Assembly (NCBI GenBank): GCA_963697355.1
Contig: CAVONV010000023.1
Coordinates: 248,001-312,000 of the forward strand
DNA: 64,000 nucleotides
From: CAVONV01 sp963697355
GTDB lineage: Bacteria > Acidobacteriota > Vicinamibacteria > Marinacidobacterales > DATDRI01
Direction: 5' to 3'
In this document: positions 52,085-61,153 of the stretch, in pieces
Position numbering within the stretch: position 1 is the stretch's first letter
Layout of the letters: each line of letters begins with the position of its first letter
Position numbers and translations under genes: made by a program
Notes under the pieces: model-generated
Database searches by the model: none
Seen by the model: the letters and a program-made list of their open reading frames with translations, nothing else
What the model was told of the DNA's origin: nothing

Positions 52085-52657
52085 TCAGGATTCTTGAGTA
52101 CTCGAGTACTTGAGTTCTTGCTCTCTCTCTCTTGCTAGATACTCTTCTTCCAAGATGCTCATTACAAGGACGTTATGATACGTTCCATCGCGAAAGTAGG
52201 CCTCTCTGAGCCGACCTTCCTCGACGAATCCGTTTTTTCGAAAGCACTGAATAGCCCGTTCGTTGAAATCGAAGGCTCGCAGGAAGATGCGGTGAAGTCC
52301 GAGCTTGTGGAAGGCGAAGGACAATAGGAGCTCAACGGCTTCGGTGCCGTATCCTTTGCCTAGATGTTCCTTGCGACCGATGATGACCCCGAGCTCCGCA
52401 TTGCGGCTGTGCCAATCGATGTTGTAGCAGCCCAGGGTGCCAATGCACGTCGGGTCTTCGCCCAGCGTGATCGCAAGCGCGCGATTGAACGGGTCGAGGC
52501 CACCGTTTTGAACCTCAACAAAACGTTCGATTTCTATTTTCGTCTTCGGGAAACCTTCCATCAGAAAATGGCTGATCTCGGGGTCATTGACCCAAGTGCG
52601 GATCAAGCTCACGTCTTGAAGAGAAAGATCCCGCAGACTGACGTTCTTGCCTTCCAT
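52085..52657 (-). CDS. RimJ/RimL-type GNAT N-acetyltransferase
   Basis: 190 residues. The fold is readable: VSLRDLSLQDVSLIRTWVND at the N-terminus, GTLGCYNIDWHSRNAELGVI, the acetyl-CoA loop GRKEHLGKGYGTEAVELLL and the C-terminal NERAIQCFRKNGFVEEGRLR with FRDGTYHNVLVMSIL. The substrate could be a ribosomal protein N-terminus, an amino acid or an antibiotic; sequence alone does not tell. The last residues (LKYSSTQES) are encoded by the 8-bp repeat array at 52091-52122, so the repeat has extended or replaced the original C-terminus. Confidence 0.9.
   Translation of the reverse strand: MEGKNVSLRDLSLQDVSLIRTWVNDPEISHFLMEGFPKTKIEIERFVEVQNGGLDPFNRALAITLGEDPTCIGTLGCYNIDWHSRNAELGVIIGRKEHLGKGYGTEAVELLLSFAFHKLGLHRIFLRAFDFNERAIQCFRKNGFVEEGRLREAYFRDGTYHNVLVMSILEEEYLAREREQELKYSSTQES
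52091..52122 (-). repeat. 8-bp repeat array inside a coding 3' end
   Basis: TTCTTGAG, TACTCGAG, TACTTGAG, TTCTTGCT in register. It lies within the last codons of the GNAT gene. Confidence 0.8.
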
Positions 52658-52676
52658 GCGAGCGATATCAGCAAGC

Positions 52677-53654
52677 TCAATGCGAGGCTTTGAGCTCTCG
52701 AAGCCTCGTTTTTGCCCCCTCTATTTCAGGAAGTGGCTCGGAGGCCTCACTCCAGAGAGCGAGGAATTGCTCATAGTAAGTGAGAGCTTCCTCCGTTTTT
52801 TCCTGGGCATCCAACGCACGGGCAAGCCCGATGAGTGCTTTGGGATAATAGAGGGGAATGTCTAGTCGTTCGTCAGCGCTCATGACGATCCGGCGATAGG
52901 AGGATTCCGCTGCCGAAGGATCGTCGAGAGCCATATGGGCACGAGCTGCAGTTTCGTGATAGAGCGGATGGCTAAAGAGCTCCTGCGCTCTTGCAATCTC
53001 CGTCAACGCCTTCCTTGGCTGCTCTTGGAGGAGAGCCACCTCTGCCTGCAAATGATAGACCCGTCTCATTTCTGAGGTCTCTCCCGATTGCCTCACCATC
53101 TGCTCCAAATCCTGGACTTGATACCGGAGGCTTCCCTCGTCACCCTGGTGCGCGGCCATGGCACCGGCGAGATGAAGAACGTTGAAATCATTGGGAGCAA
53201 GCTCTAGCGCTTCCAGAAATGCCTGATTCGCTTTGCCGAACTGGGAAAGCACCGTGTAGACGTGCCCGGGATACCACGCCGTAAAGACCTCGCCGCCGCG
53301 ATCAGAAACTTGACGAGCCAAATCTGATAGGCGTTCGAGCTCCGATAGGCCTTCGGCGAGCTTGCCTCGATAGAGGTGGGTCAGTCCTTTCCATTTCGAT
53401 GACTCCATCCGCCACCGCGGGTCACTCGACTCACCGAGCTTCGCATAGGTCTCGAGAGCCTGGTCGTAGCGGCCGGCCAGTGCCAAGGTGTGTCCCAGTT
53501 CGAGGAGAGCCTCGGAGTTCCCCGGTTGAGATGCCAACATCGTCTCGAAATGCTCGACGGCCTCTTCCCATCGGCACTCTTGTCGTAGGGATACTCCAGT
53601 CTCGAGATCGATTGGAGTCGTCAAGAAAACAGCAACAAATATCCAGTTCAGCAT
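52677..53654 (-). CDS. TPR-repeat protein
   Basis: 325 residues. A short hydrophobic start (MLNWIFVAVFLTTPIDL) may be a signal peptide. It is followed by about seven TPR-like helical pairs (RWEEAVEHFETMLASQPGNS, AGRYDQALETYAKLGES, FGKANQAFLEALELAPNDFN, TEEALTYYEQFLALWSE). It probably acts as a protein-binding scaffold. There are 19 bases between its stop and the downstream GNAT start, so they are likely co-transcribed. It is divergent from the Memo-like gene. Confidence 0.82.
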   Translation of the reverse strand: MLNWIFVAVFLTTPIDLETGVSLRQECRWEEAVEHFETMLASQPGNSEALLELGHTLALAGRYDQALETYAKLGESSDPRWRMESSKWKGLTHLYRGKLAEGLSELERLSDLARQVSDRGGEVFTAWYPGHVYTVLSQFGKANQAFLEALELAPNDFNVLHLAGAMAAHQGDEGSLRYQVQDLEQMVRQSGETSEMRRVYHLQAEVALLQEQPRKALTEIARAQELFSHPLYHETAARAHMALDDPSAAESSYRRIVMSADERLDIPLYYPKALIGLARALDAQEKTEEALTYYEQFLALWSEASEPLPEIEGAKTRLRELKASH

Positions 53655-53874
53655 GGGATCAGATAAACATAAGCTCGGGCCAGAGTCAATGAGATCGGGG
53701 GCGGTGCCGGCGGTTGGGGTCGTGGGTGAAGCTGATTACACAATGAGAATGAGATAGTATTGGAGCTTCGCAGTGCATGAGTGCTGCGGCGAGCCCTCGC
53801 CCTCGCTTTGGCGAACGCGGGCGCACTACCACGATTCAAAACGCGCTGTTACAGAGAAGCCTGGTTGGAAATTC

Positions 53875-55119
53875 ATGAGTAAGGTTCTCCCGCGACTCCG
53901 ACCTGCCCTTGACATCATACCGTCGCCGAGTCCGGACCGACCCGGACTCGTTCTTCGTGATCCTCTGAGATACAGCGAAGATACCTTGTTGATTCCGAAC
54001 GAGTGGATTCCCGTTCTTTCCTGCCTCGATGGAAATCACACAGAGTTGGATGTTCAGGCGTTGCTGGTACGTCATAGCGGCGGAGAATTGGTGTTTAGTC
54101 ATCAGGTTCGAGAGTTCGTATCTTTTTTGAAGAGTCGTGGGTTCCTCGAGACCGAGGAGTTCATCGAGCTGCAGCGAAAGCGCCATGCGGAGTTTCGGGA
54201 GTCCCAAGAACGACTTCCTGCTCATGCCGGTGGTGCCTATCCCGAAGACCCGCAAGAGCTCAGTGACCTCTTGGATAGCCATTTCAATATGAATGTTGGC
54301 TCCAGCGGCAGGGATGAGGATAAGACCCTCGGAATCGCCGCCCCTCACGTGAGCTTGGAGGGTGCCTGGGACTGCTACACCGCCGCCTATGGACGACTTG
54401 GCGATTGGTCCGGCGGTAACAAGACCGTCGTCATATTGGGGACGTCGCACTACGGCCAACCGGACCGTTTCGGGTTGACGAGCAAGACCTTCGTTACTCC
54501 TTTGGGTTCAGTCGAGGTCGATAGGGAAGCCGTCGATTTTCTCGCGACGAGGGCACCAGATGCAGTGACCATGGATGACTACTGTCATGTGACCGAGCAT
54601 TCCATCGAATTTCAGGTATTGTTCTTGCGGTACCGGCTCGGAGCTCCCGTCAAGATCGTACCCATTCTCTGTGGGCCGTTTGTGGAGTCTTTGAACGCTG
54701 GAAGCCCTCCGGAGCGGCATGAACGGGTGGCTTCCTTTTTTGGTGCTCTAACGGGTCTTGCCCGTCGGCGAGAAGGAGAGCTCGTCTGGCTGCTGGGCAT
54801 CGACCTGGCTCACATGGGACGCCGCTATGGCGATCCATTTGCAGCCCGTGCCGGCGAGGGTCCGATGATCCAGGTCGAGATCCAAGACCGCGAGAGGCTT
54901 GCTCGTGTATGTGACAGCGATACAGAGGGCCTTCTCGACCTCGTCCAGCCGCAAGCCGACGGTCTCAAGTGGTGTGGTTTTACGCCGCTCTATACTTTTC
55001 TCGCTTCTTTGAAACCCATCATGGAGCTTCAAGGCAGGGTTCTGCGATACGAGCAGTGGAACATCGACCCCGAATCCGTCGTCACCTTCGCCGGCCTGGA
55101 ATTCTTCGAGAGAGACTAG
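53875..55119 (+). CDS. amrB: AmmeMemoRadiSam system protein B (Memo-like) with N-terminal extension
   Basis: 414 residues from the ATG at 53875. Residues about 1-125 form an extra domain with a PqqD-like winged-helix flavour (EWIPVLSCLDGNHTELDVQA, FVSFLKSRGFLETEEF). The rest is the Memo fold: APHVSLEGAWDCY, GTSHYGQPDRFG and EHSIEFQVLFLRY carry the conserved metal-site histidines, and LLGIDLAHMGRRYGD is typical. Family members are usually encoded with AMMECR1 and a radical SAM gene; neither is here. The biochemical role is poorly known (putative dioxygenase or metal-binding). Confidence 0.87.
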   Translation: MSKVLPRLRPALDIIPSPSPDRPGLVLRDPLRYSEDTLLIPNEWIPVLSCLDGNHTELDVQALLVRHSGGELVFSHQVREFVSFLKSRGFLETEEFIELQRKRHAEFRESQERLPAHAGGAYPEDPQELSDLLDSHFNMNVGSSGRDEDKTLGIAAPHVSLEGAWDCYTAAYGRLGDWSGGNKTVVILGTSHYGQPDRFGLTSKTFVTPLGSVEVDREAVDFLATRAPDAVTMDDYCHVTEHSIEFQVLFLRYRLGAPVKIVPILCGPFVESLNAGSPPERHERVASFFGALTGLARRREGELVWLLGIDLAHMGRRYGDPFAARAGEGPMIQVEIQDRERLARVCDSDTEGLLDLVQPQADGLKWCGFTPLYTFLASLKPIMELQGRVLRYEQWNIDPESVVTFAGLEFFERD

Positions 55120-55326
55120 CCGAGAATCAGCGCGAATGAACGCGATCGGAGCTTCCAGAAGATCCGCTACCCGTGGCAGGTTCCGGGTACGAATGTTGGC
55201 AAGCGTTTGCCATCGGATTCTGCCTGTGTGTTTTCCACTCTTCTTTACTAGCTGCAAGACACAAGAAGTGGAAATCCAAAACTCAGAGTTCCGGTGTGAT
55301 GGGAGTGTGTGTGACTTCGGGTACGA

Positions 55327-55548
55327 TTGATCAACCGATTGCCCGTGACGACGTTGGTGGACGTCAAGTTGGAGGCCTTCACCCGTCGGGCTCTCGGCAA
55401 AGGTGCCGTCGCCATGGACATTTGCTCCGAAAAGTTGGTTAGTGTGGAGCTCGGCCCTGAGAAGATCATACGTCTGAAAGAACAGCTAGAAGTGTCCTGC
55501 CGAATTAAGCACGTGAGGGTCCAGGTGATACAAGTTTCCTCTCGGTAG
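55327..55548 (+). CDS. small hypothetical protein
   Basis: 73 residues, start uncertain (TTG 55327, or GTG 55345). LVDVKLEAFTRRALGKGAVA and KIIRLKEQLEVSCRIKHVRV look protein-like, with alternating charged and hydrophobic residues, but no family is recognised. It sits in a gap-rich stretch between the Memo-like and J-domain genes, 36 bases before the latter. Confidence 0.4.
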   Translation: MINRLPVTTLVDVKLEAFTRRALGKGAVAMDICSEKLVSVELGPEKIIRLKEQLEVSCRIKHVRVQVIQVSSR

Positions 55549-55584
55549 TCGTTCGCGTTGTTCTGTGGTCTCCAACTGCGGATA

Positions 55585-55804
55585 ATGACTCGAGTGAGTC
55601 GTGATACCTACAAGCTTCGAAGAGCCTATGCCGTCCTGGGACTGAAGCCCGGCACACCGGTTGGACAGGTGAGGCGGAGATACAAGGCCTTGGTCAAAAG
55701 GTGGGCACCCGGATCGCTATGCCACCGATCCCACTGGACAGGCAGAGGCCGGGAACCGTATGCGGGAGGTATGGGACGAGTACCGACAGCGAAGGAATCT
55801 CTAG
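55585..55804 (+). CDS. small J-domain (DnaJ-like) protein (one frameshift)
   Basis: About 72 residues. YAVLGLKPGTPVGQVRRRYK and ALVKRW match helices I-II of a J-domain. Removing one apparent extra G in AGGTGGGCACCCG (about 55698-55702) restores HPDRYATD, the HPD motif needed to stimulate Hsp70 ATPase, and then REVWDEYRQRRNL to a stop at 55804. It has only a J-domain, as in adaptor-type co-chaperones. The start ATG is at 55585. Confidence 0.65.
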
Positions 55805-55957
55805 TCTGCGGTCACGCTTGATTGGGAGCCATGCTTGCCAAAAGGAAGCGTCGATTTGCTGCCAATGCGAAGGAGGATGTCCAGAGGCAGATGGAGCCCC
55901 GAGTCGGCAAATGAAATGTCGTGTGCAGCAAATTGCTTTGAGCCTGACGGTCCACGA

Positions 55958-56629
55958 ATGAACACTAGAACAGCCCCTCTCCTCACCCTCGTGTTCACTG
56001 CTGTCTTGCTGACCGGCTGCGCCGGCGAGCCAGAGGAAGTAGTCGAGGAATCCCTTATCGTTGCGGGCCCAAGTGAGTTGGACGGCGCCGTCGTCATGGT
56101 CGATGACGAGGAAGTTGGCACTCTGGAGCCAATGGTCCCTGCTTGGCTAGATTGGTTTTCCGAGAGATTGTTCGGCTGGACGAGTTTTCCACGCGGCGTT
56201 GCACTTTTTCGTGAGCTTCGTGGCACGCCTCCAGGGACCCATCGTCTCCTCGTCGAAAAAGCAGGATTCAACGACTTTGTCCACGAGTTCAAATACCCGG
56301 AGGAGCTGGAACAAGGAGTCATCTTTGTCTGGGCAGGTATCACCGTCAACTGGCCCTGGTGTGGTGTTGAGATACCGCCTCTGCTCGACTGCGACCCGTG
56401 GGGCACTGTCTCAGACATCGGCAAGATTATCGAGCCCGAAACCGTTTGCCGCCTCACGGAAGAGCTGGAAGCCTGCTTGCCTCAGGACGAATGGGAGAGT
56501 GTCGAACGACTATCCGTTTGCCGCAGGGAGGGCACGACCTACATCATGGCACACCACCGCGACCACGAGATTGATTTGGTGGTGCTGGATGAGGAAACGG
56601 GAGAGGTCACCTGCAAGCTCCCACGCTAA
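55958..56629 (+). CDS. lipoprotein of unknown function
   Basis: 223 residues with a lipoprotein signal (LLTLVFTAVLLTGC, lipobox LTGC). The N-terminal part resembles a PEGA-like surface domain (LDGAVVMVDDEEVGTLEPMV, GTPPGTHRLLVEKAGFNDFV). Residues 130-223 contain several cysteines that could form disulfides (WPWCGVEIPPLLDCDPW, TVCRLTEELEACLPQDEWES). I do not recognise a full-length family. An 8-bp repeat and tRNA-Ser follow. Confidence 0.7.
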   Translation: MNTRTAPLLTLVFTAVLLTGCAGEPEEVVEESLIVAGPSELDGAVVMVDDEEVGTLEPMVPAWLDWFSERLFGWTSFPRGVALFRELRGTPPGTHRLLVEKAGFNDFVHEFKYPEELEQGVIFVWAGITVNWPWCGVEIPPLLDCDPWGTVSDIGKIIEPETVCRLTEELEACLPQDEWESVERLSVCRREGTTYIMAHHRDHEIDLVVLDEETGEVTCKLPR

Positions 56630-56662
56630 TCCCTGCAACTTCTGAAAGCACGATTTCCTGAG

Positions 56663-56702
56663 TCCTCGAATTCTTGAGTTCTTGAGTTCTCGAGTTCTTG
56701 AA
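56663..56702 (-). repeat. five-unit 8-bp repeat next to tRNA-Ser
   Basis: TCCTCGAA, TTCTTGAG, TTCTTGAG, TTCTCGAG, TTCTTGAA in exact 8-bp register, ending 3 bases before the 3' CCA of the convergent tRNA-Ser. Confidence 0.8.
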
Positions 56703-56705
56703 TTT

Positions 56706-56791
56706 TGGCGGAGGGAGAGGGATTCGAACCCCCGGACCTCTCGGTCTGCGGTTTTCAAGACCGCCGCCTTAAGCCGCTCGGCCATCCCTCC
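56706..56791 (-). tRNA. tRNA-Ser (anticodon UGA)
   Basis: Minus strand: acceptor GGAGGGA/TCCCTCC, D-arm GCCGAGCGGCTTAAGGC, anticodon loop CTTGAAA with UGA, class II variable arm, T-loop GGTTCGAATCC and an encoded CCA. It lies 224 bases downstream of serS on the same strand. Confidence 0.96.
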
Positions 56792-57015
56792 GTTGGTCTC
56801 CTCTTCATTCTATCTGTGCGAGGCTATTGACGCTACAGCGAGGTCGCACATGGTTCTCGAATCCGGGGACGAGCCATTCCGACGGAACAACGTAGGCCAT
56901 GAAGGACGACGTTCGAAGCAGCTAACCGGATGTTCTAATTGAAAATAAAGCGAGGGGCGGAGTGATCTGAATCGAACCCAATCCGATGCCGACTAGGCTT
57001 CGAATGGATGCTGGC

Positions 57016-58301
57016 CTAGCATTTCGCTGCGCTGATGCGATCCTTGCCGTCAAAATACGGTTGAAGCGCCTCCGGAATGCTCACGGATCCGTCTTCGTTT
57101 TGAAAGTTCTCCAGTATGGCGAGCATCGTTCGTCCCACCGCGAGGCCGCTCCCGTTCAGTGTGTGAACGAAGCGGGGTTTGGATTTGGGCTCCGGCCGAT
57201 ACCGGATTTTGGCGCGCCGAGCCTGAAAATCGACGCAGTTGCTGCAGGAGCTTATTTCCCGTATGCATCTTGCGCCGGTAGCCAGACCTCGATGTCGTAC
57301 GTCTTCGTGGAAGCGAAACCCATGTCGCCCGTGCAAAGCGTGACGACCCGATAGGGAAGCTCGAGACGTTTCAGCACCTCCTCGGCATTTCGGTCATTCG
57401 CTCCAGCTCGTTGAAAGATTCGTCAGGCGTAGTGAAGGTAACGAGCTCCACCTTGTTGAATTGATGCTGCCGGATGAGCCCACGGACGTCCTTGCCGTAG
57501 GAGCCCGCTTCACTGCGGAAGCAAGCGGTGTAGGCCGTGTAACGAATAGGCAAACGCTCGGCGTCTAGGATCTCGTCTCGGTGCAGGTTGGTAAGCGGCA
57601 CCTCAGCGGTTGGGATCAGATAGAGGTCCCGCTCCCGAATCTTGAAGAGATCGTCTTCGAACTTCGGCAGGTTGCCCGTACCTTCGAGCGCCGCGGTATT
57701 GACGAGGAACGGCGGGAGAACTTCCGTAGCCGTGCTCTCGAGTTTGAAGATCCAGCATGAATTGAATGAGAGCGCGCTCCAGTCTGGCCCCGGCACCCAT
57801 GTAGACGGCGAAACGAGCGCCCGAGATCTTGGCCGCTCGATCAAAATCCAGAATCCCGAGCTCCACGCCTATTTCCCAGTGAGGACGAGGTTTGAAGGAA
57901 AACTCGCGAGGGCGACCGATGCGACGGACCTCCACGTTTGCCGACTCGTCTTGACCCACGGGGACACTCTCGTGAGGCACGTTGGGGATCGTCAACAACA
58001 GACTGCGCAAGCTCGTTTCGATTTCCTTTTGCCGTTCCTCTTCGACCTTGATGGCGTCGGATGCCTCTCTCAATCGCGCCCGAAGGGCCTCAGCTTCGTC
58101 CTTTTTCTTTTCCTTGAACAGCTGACCGATGCGTTGAGACTCCAGGTGGTGTTCATGTCGCATCTCGCTCACTCGGGTTTGGAGCTTTTTCCTTCGCTCG
58201 TTGAGCCCTTGGATCTTGGAAAGATCGACTTCGGCTCCGCGGTGATCGAGACTCTCGATGACAAGGTCAAGGTTGTCGACAACAAAGCTCAAATCCAACA
58301 T
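57016..58301 (-). CDS. serS: seryl-tRNA synthetase (frameshifted)
   Basis: About 428 residues when read across breaks. The N-terminal tRNA-binding coiled coil is intact (NERRKKLQTRVSEMRHEHHL, EKKKDEAEALRARLREASD). Then come motif 2 (YTACFRSEAGSYGKDVRGL, RQHQFNKVELV) and motif 3 (LNGSGLAVGRTMLAILENFQ). Breaks lie near 57745, at about 57388 (GAAATGCC for GAAAATGCC) and at about 57258 (TACGGGAA for TACCGGGAA). The start ATG is at 58301 (MLDLSFVVDN). A cell needs this enzyme, so the breaks are most likely sequence errors. tRNA-Ser(UGA) lies just downstream. Confidence 0.92.
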
Positions 58302-58538
58302 GGCATCACATGTTATCGCCCGGCAGTGGGAAAAGAAAGAGCCCACATGAGGATCAGCCTATTCAAGCCGGGACGTCTTTGACCAATTGAAGCTCCCGTC
58401 TTACGATAGATGTTACAGGCGTGACAATATCAGTAGTTCCTTTGTCAAGGTGTTGGCTGCGGTGTCGTGCGTTAGCGGATGCCCTGAGCGGCCCTTGTGC
58501 GGAATCCGGATTCTGAAGGTTCGCGAGTGAGATAGAGC

Positions 58539-60938
58539 ATGCCGGCGAATTTCTTGGACCAGATCTCATCCTATTTTAGCTGGGAGTACGGGAAGCTCGC
58601 TCTGGGGCTTCTTGCCGTAGTGTGGCTGGCCCGGCTCGTGAGCCATCAGCCCAAGATAAGGGGCTGGATGGGTAAGGCAAAAACCCACTTGGCGCCCAAG
58701 CTCGAGCCGCACAAGCTTTTTTTCGAGGCCAAGCGGGCGGAAAGCACCAAAGATTGGTCTCGCGCCGGACTCTTGTACGAGGAGGCGGGAGAGCTAACCA
58801 AGGCCTTGGACTGTTTCGAGCGGGCGGAGGAACACTCGAAGTGTGGAGAGCTCTGCATCCGGATGGGTCGCAAAGACTACGCCGCGGAGTGGTTCGTGTT
58901 GTCCGGCGAGCTGAAACGCGCCGCGGCACTCTTCAAGGAAGTCGGGCAGTTCGATCGTTCGGCCGAGATATTTCTTCAAGCCGGCTCATCTCTTGACGCC
59001 GCTCATGCTTTTGTGAAGGCAGGTCGGCACCAACGAGCAGCAGAGATCTACACTTCGAGCGGAGACTACCTGAGAGCCGCTGAGGCGTTTGAGAATGCCG
59101 GCGAATACTTGAATGCCGGCGAGATGTTCGCCCGTCAAATCGCCGAGATCGGTGGAGCCAATGCGAGGTATTCCGGAGGCCGCGAACGCGCAGAACTGAT
59201 TCAGTTGTCTAAGCGCGGCGCAAAATGCTTCGAGCAGGCCGGAAAGCTCGAGGAAGCGTTGAGGACGCTCGAGACCGGCGGCGAGTACGTTCTTGCAGCC
59301 CAGACTGCCGAGAAGCTCGGGCAGACGCGCCGCGCCGCCGAGCTACTGCAAAAAGCCGGGCGGACCCAAGAAGCGGCCGATATGTACACCCGTGCTGGAG
59401 ATTCTAGAACCGCCGCATCATTGGTAGGGGATCAGCAGTTGTCGGCAGGTAATGCGGCTGCGGCTGCGGAGTCTTTCCTCGAGAGCGGAGATCCTGTTCG
59501 GGCGGCGGAGCTCTATGAAGGGATCGGACGCTACGGTCGAGCTGCTGAGTGCTACGCTTCGATCGATGCGTTTGCGCAAGCTGCGGATGCCTCCTTGAGG
59601 GCGGGCTCCAAGGACCACGCGGCTCAGTTCTTCGAGAAAGCCAAGCAGTTCGATAGTGCGGCAGAAATCTACTCCGAGCTTGGCGATTTCGCTCGGGCGG
59701 CGAAGCTGTTTGCTGAGACCGGTCGGTTTTTCGATGCCGCCAGAGCGGCAGCGGAGTCGAACTCCGAGAAGCTCATGGTGGACTATCTCCAACAGGTTAG
59801 GAGTGACGACCCGAACTATCTCACGGCGGTTCTGCAAATTGGGCGCATCTTCGTTCGTCGTGGATGGAGCTCCCTTGCCATCGAGAAGCTCCGGTCGGTT
59901 CTGAACGGGCGCCCGGTCGATGCCGAGAACCTCGATCTCTGGTACGTGCTCGCCGAGGCCTTGGAATCGGAAGGTGAGTTGGGTCACGCCGCTGATCTAT
60001 TTCACAAGATCATGGCCGTTCAATACGGCTTTCGCGACGTGAGGGAGCGTCACGGGAGGATACTCGACAAACTCAAGGAGCAAAAGGAAAGAGAATCGAC
60101 GCTCAAGGCCGCGAGATCCGTCAGTGTCACGCCGGGGCAACATAAGGAGCGGTACGTTCGCGAGTCTTTGCTGGGAAAGGGTGGAATGGGAGCGGTCTAC
60201 AAGGCCTATGACAATCTGCTCAAAAGGGAAGTGGCTTACAAAGTTTTGGCGGAGGAGCTCGCCCGAAATCCCAAAGCCCGCGATCAACTCCTCAGCGAAG
60301 CGCGTGCCGCCGCAGCTCTCAACCACCCCAACATCATTACGATCTTTGATATCGGCATCGACGGTGAGCATGCGTTCATTTGCATGGAGCTGATCGAGGG
60401 TGAAAGCTACACCCGACGTCTGCGTGAGAAAGGCCGCCTGTCGATTCCCGATGTGATGCACTTTCTCGTCTCCGTTTCTCAAGGTCTCGACCATGCCCAC
60501 CGCCGCGGTATCGTGCATCGGGACCTGAAACCATCCAACATTCTCCTCACTACGGACAATCGGGTGAAGATCGTGGACTTCGGTTTGGCGCAACCTATCG
60601 AAGGGGTCAATAGTACGAGTGGAGAAACCTCGTTGTCGGGAACACCTCGGTTCATCTCACCGGAACAAGCGAGAGGCGAACCGACCGACGCTCGTTCGGA
60701 TATCTACTCTCTGGGTGTGACGGTTTACAGTCTGCTGGTGGGCCAACCTCCCTTTACAGAAGGAAACGTCATACTCCATCATCTCTACACTCCTCCACCA
60801 CCGCTCAGGCTGGAACGGCCCGAGATTCCCGAGTCGTTAGAGGAGATGGTTCTGCATTGCCTGGCAAAGCAACCCGCCGAGCGGTATCAGTCTGCCGGCG
60901 AAATCGTCTCATATGCCTCAGCGGCTGGACTCTTGTAA
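58539..60938 (+). CDS. membrane-anchored Ser/Thr protein kinase with TPR-like repeats
   Basis: 799 residues. One N-terminal membrane segment (KLALGLLAVVWLARLV), then a long cytosolic array of TPR/IFT-like repeats (residues about 60-520: AGLLYEEAGELTKALDCFER, RAAEIYTSSGDYLRAAEAFE, RAAELYEGIGRYGRAAECYA) and a C-terminal Hanks-type kinase (from about 540): LLGKGGMGAVYKAYD, REVAYKVL lysine, HRDLKPSNILL, DFG and SGTPRFISPEQARGE. All catalytic residues are present. The kinase is C-terminal, the reverse of the usual bacterial kinase-membrane-sensor order. No partner phosphatase is adjacent. Confidence 0.93.
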   Translation: MPANFLDQISSYFSWEYGKLALGLLAVVWLARLVSHQPKIRGWMGKAKTHLAPKLEPHKLFFEAKRAESTKDWSRAGLLYEEAGELTKALDCFERAEEHSKCGELCIRMGRKDYAAEWFVLSGELKRAAALFKEVGQFDRSAEIFLQAGSSLDAAHAFVKAGRHQRAAEIYTSSGDYLRAAEAFENAGEYLNAGEMFARQIAEIGGANARYSGGRERAELIQLSKRGAKCFEQAGKLEEALRTLETGGEYVLAAQTAEKLGQTRRAAELLQKAGRTQEAADMYTRAGDSRTAASLVGDQQLSAGNAAAAAESFLESGDPVRAAELYEGIGRYGRAAECYASIDAFAQAADASLRAGSKDHAAQFFEKAKQFDSAAEIYSELGDFARAAKLFAETGRFFDAARAAAESNSEKLMVDYLQQVRSDDPNYLTAVLQIGRIFVRRGWSSLAIEKLRSVLNGRPVDAENLDLWYVLAEALESEGELGHAADLFHKIMAVQYGFRDVRERHGRILDKLKEQKERESTLKAARSVSVTPGQHKERYVRESLLGKGGMGAVYKAYDNLLKREVAYKVLAEELARNPKARDQLLSEARAAAALNHPNIITIFDIGIDGEHAFICMELIEGESYTRRLREKGRLSIPDVMHFLVSVSQGLDHAHRRGIVHRDLKPSNILLTTDNRVKIVDFGLAQPIEGVNSTSGETSLSGTPRFISPEQARGEPTDARSDIYSLGVTVYSLLVGQPPFTEGNVILHHLYTPPPPLRLERPEIPESLEEMVLHCLAKQPAERYQSAGEIVSYASAAGLL

Positions 60939-61114
60939 GAAAGAACTCGAGAATACGTTCATTAGTAGGACATCAGTTTGTCGTGAGGCCGGTTTCCTGG
61001 CTTCTTGACATTTTCCCCTGCAAATAACAAAGCCGGAACTAGCGATCAGGAATTCATAGACTCAACAGCTTTGCGGTTGAACTCACACCAATCGACAACT
61101 TATTGATTGATCCA

Positions 61115-61150
61115 TTCTTGAATTCTTGAGTTCTGAGTTCTTGAGTTCTG
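61115..61150 (-). repeat. 8-bp repeat array at the xerC 3' end
   Basis: TTCTTGAA, TTCTTGAG, TTCTGAG (one base short), TTCTTGAG, TTCTG. It lies 4 bases from the xerC stop, between convergent genes. Confidence 0.75.
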
Positions 61151-61153
61151 CTT

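Noticed and set aside
53773..53874. Upstream extension of the Memo-like gene
   Set aside because: The added residues come from repeat-like sequence; the ATG at 53875 starts the conserved-looking protein.
55136..55330. Possible small lipoprotein (FFTSC near the middle)
   Set aside because: The hydrophobic segment is preceded by an implausible Arg-rich start, there is no ribosome site, and the downstream part overlaps another frame.
56950..57000. Possible extra tRNA fragment (AATCGAACCC)
   Set aside because: A T-loop-like word is present, but no acceptor, D-arm or anticodon stem could be formed.
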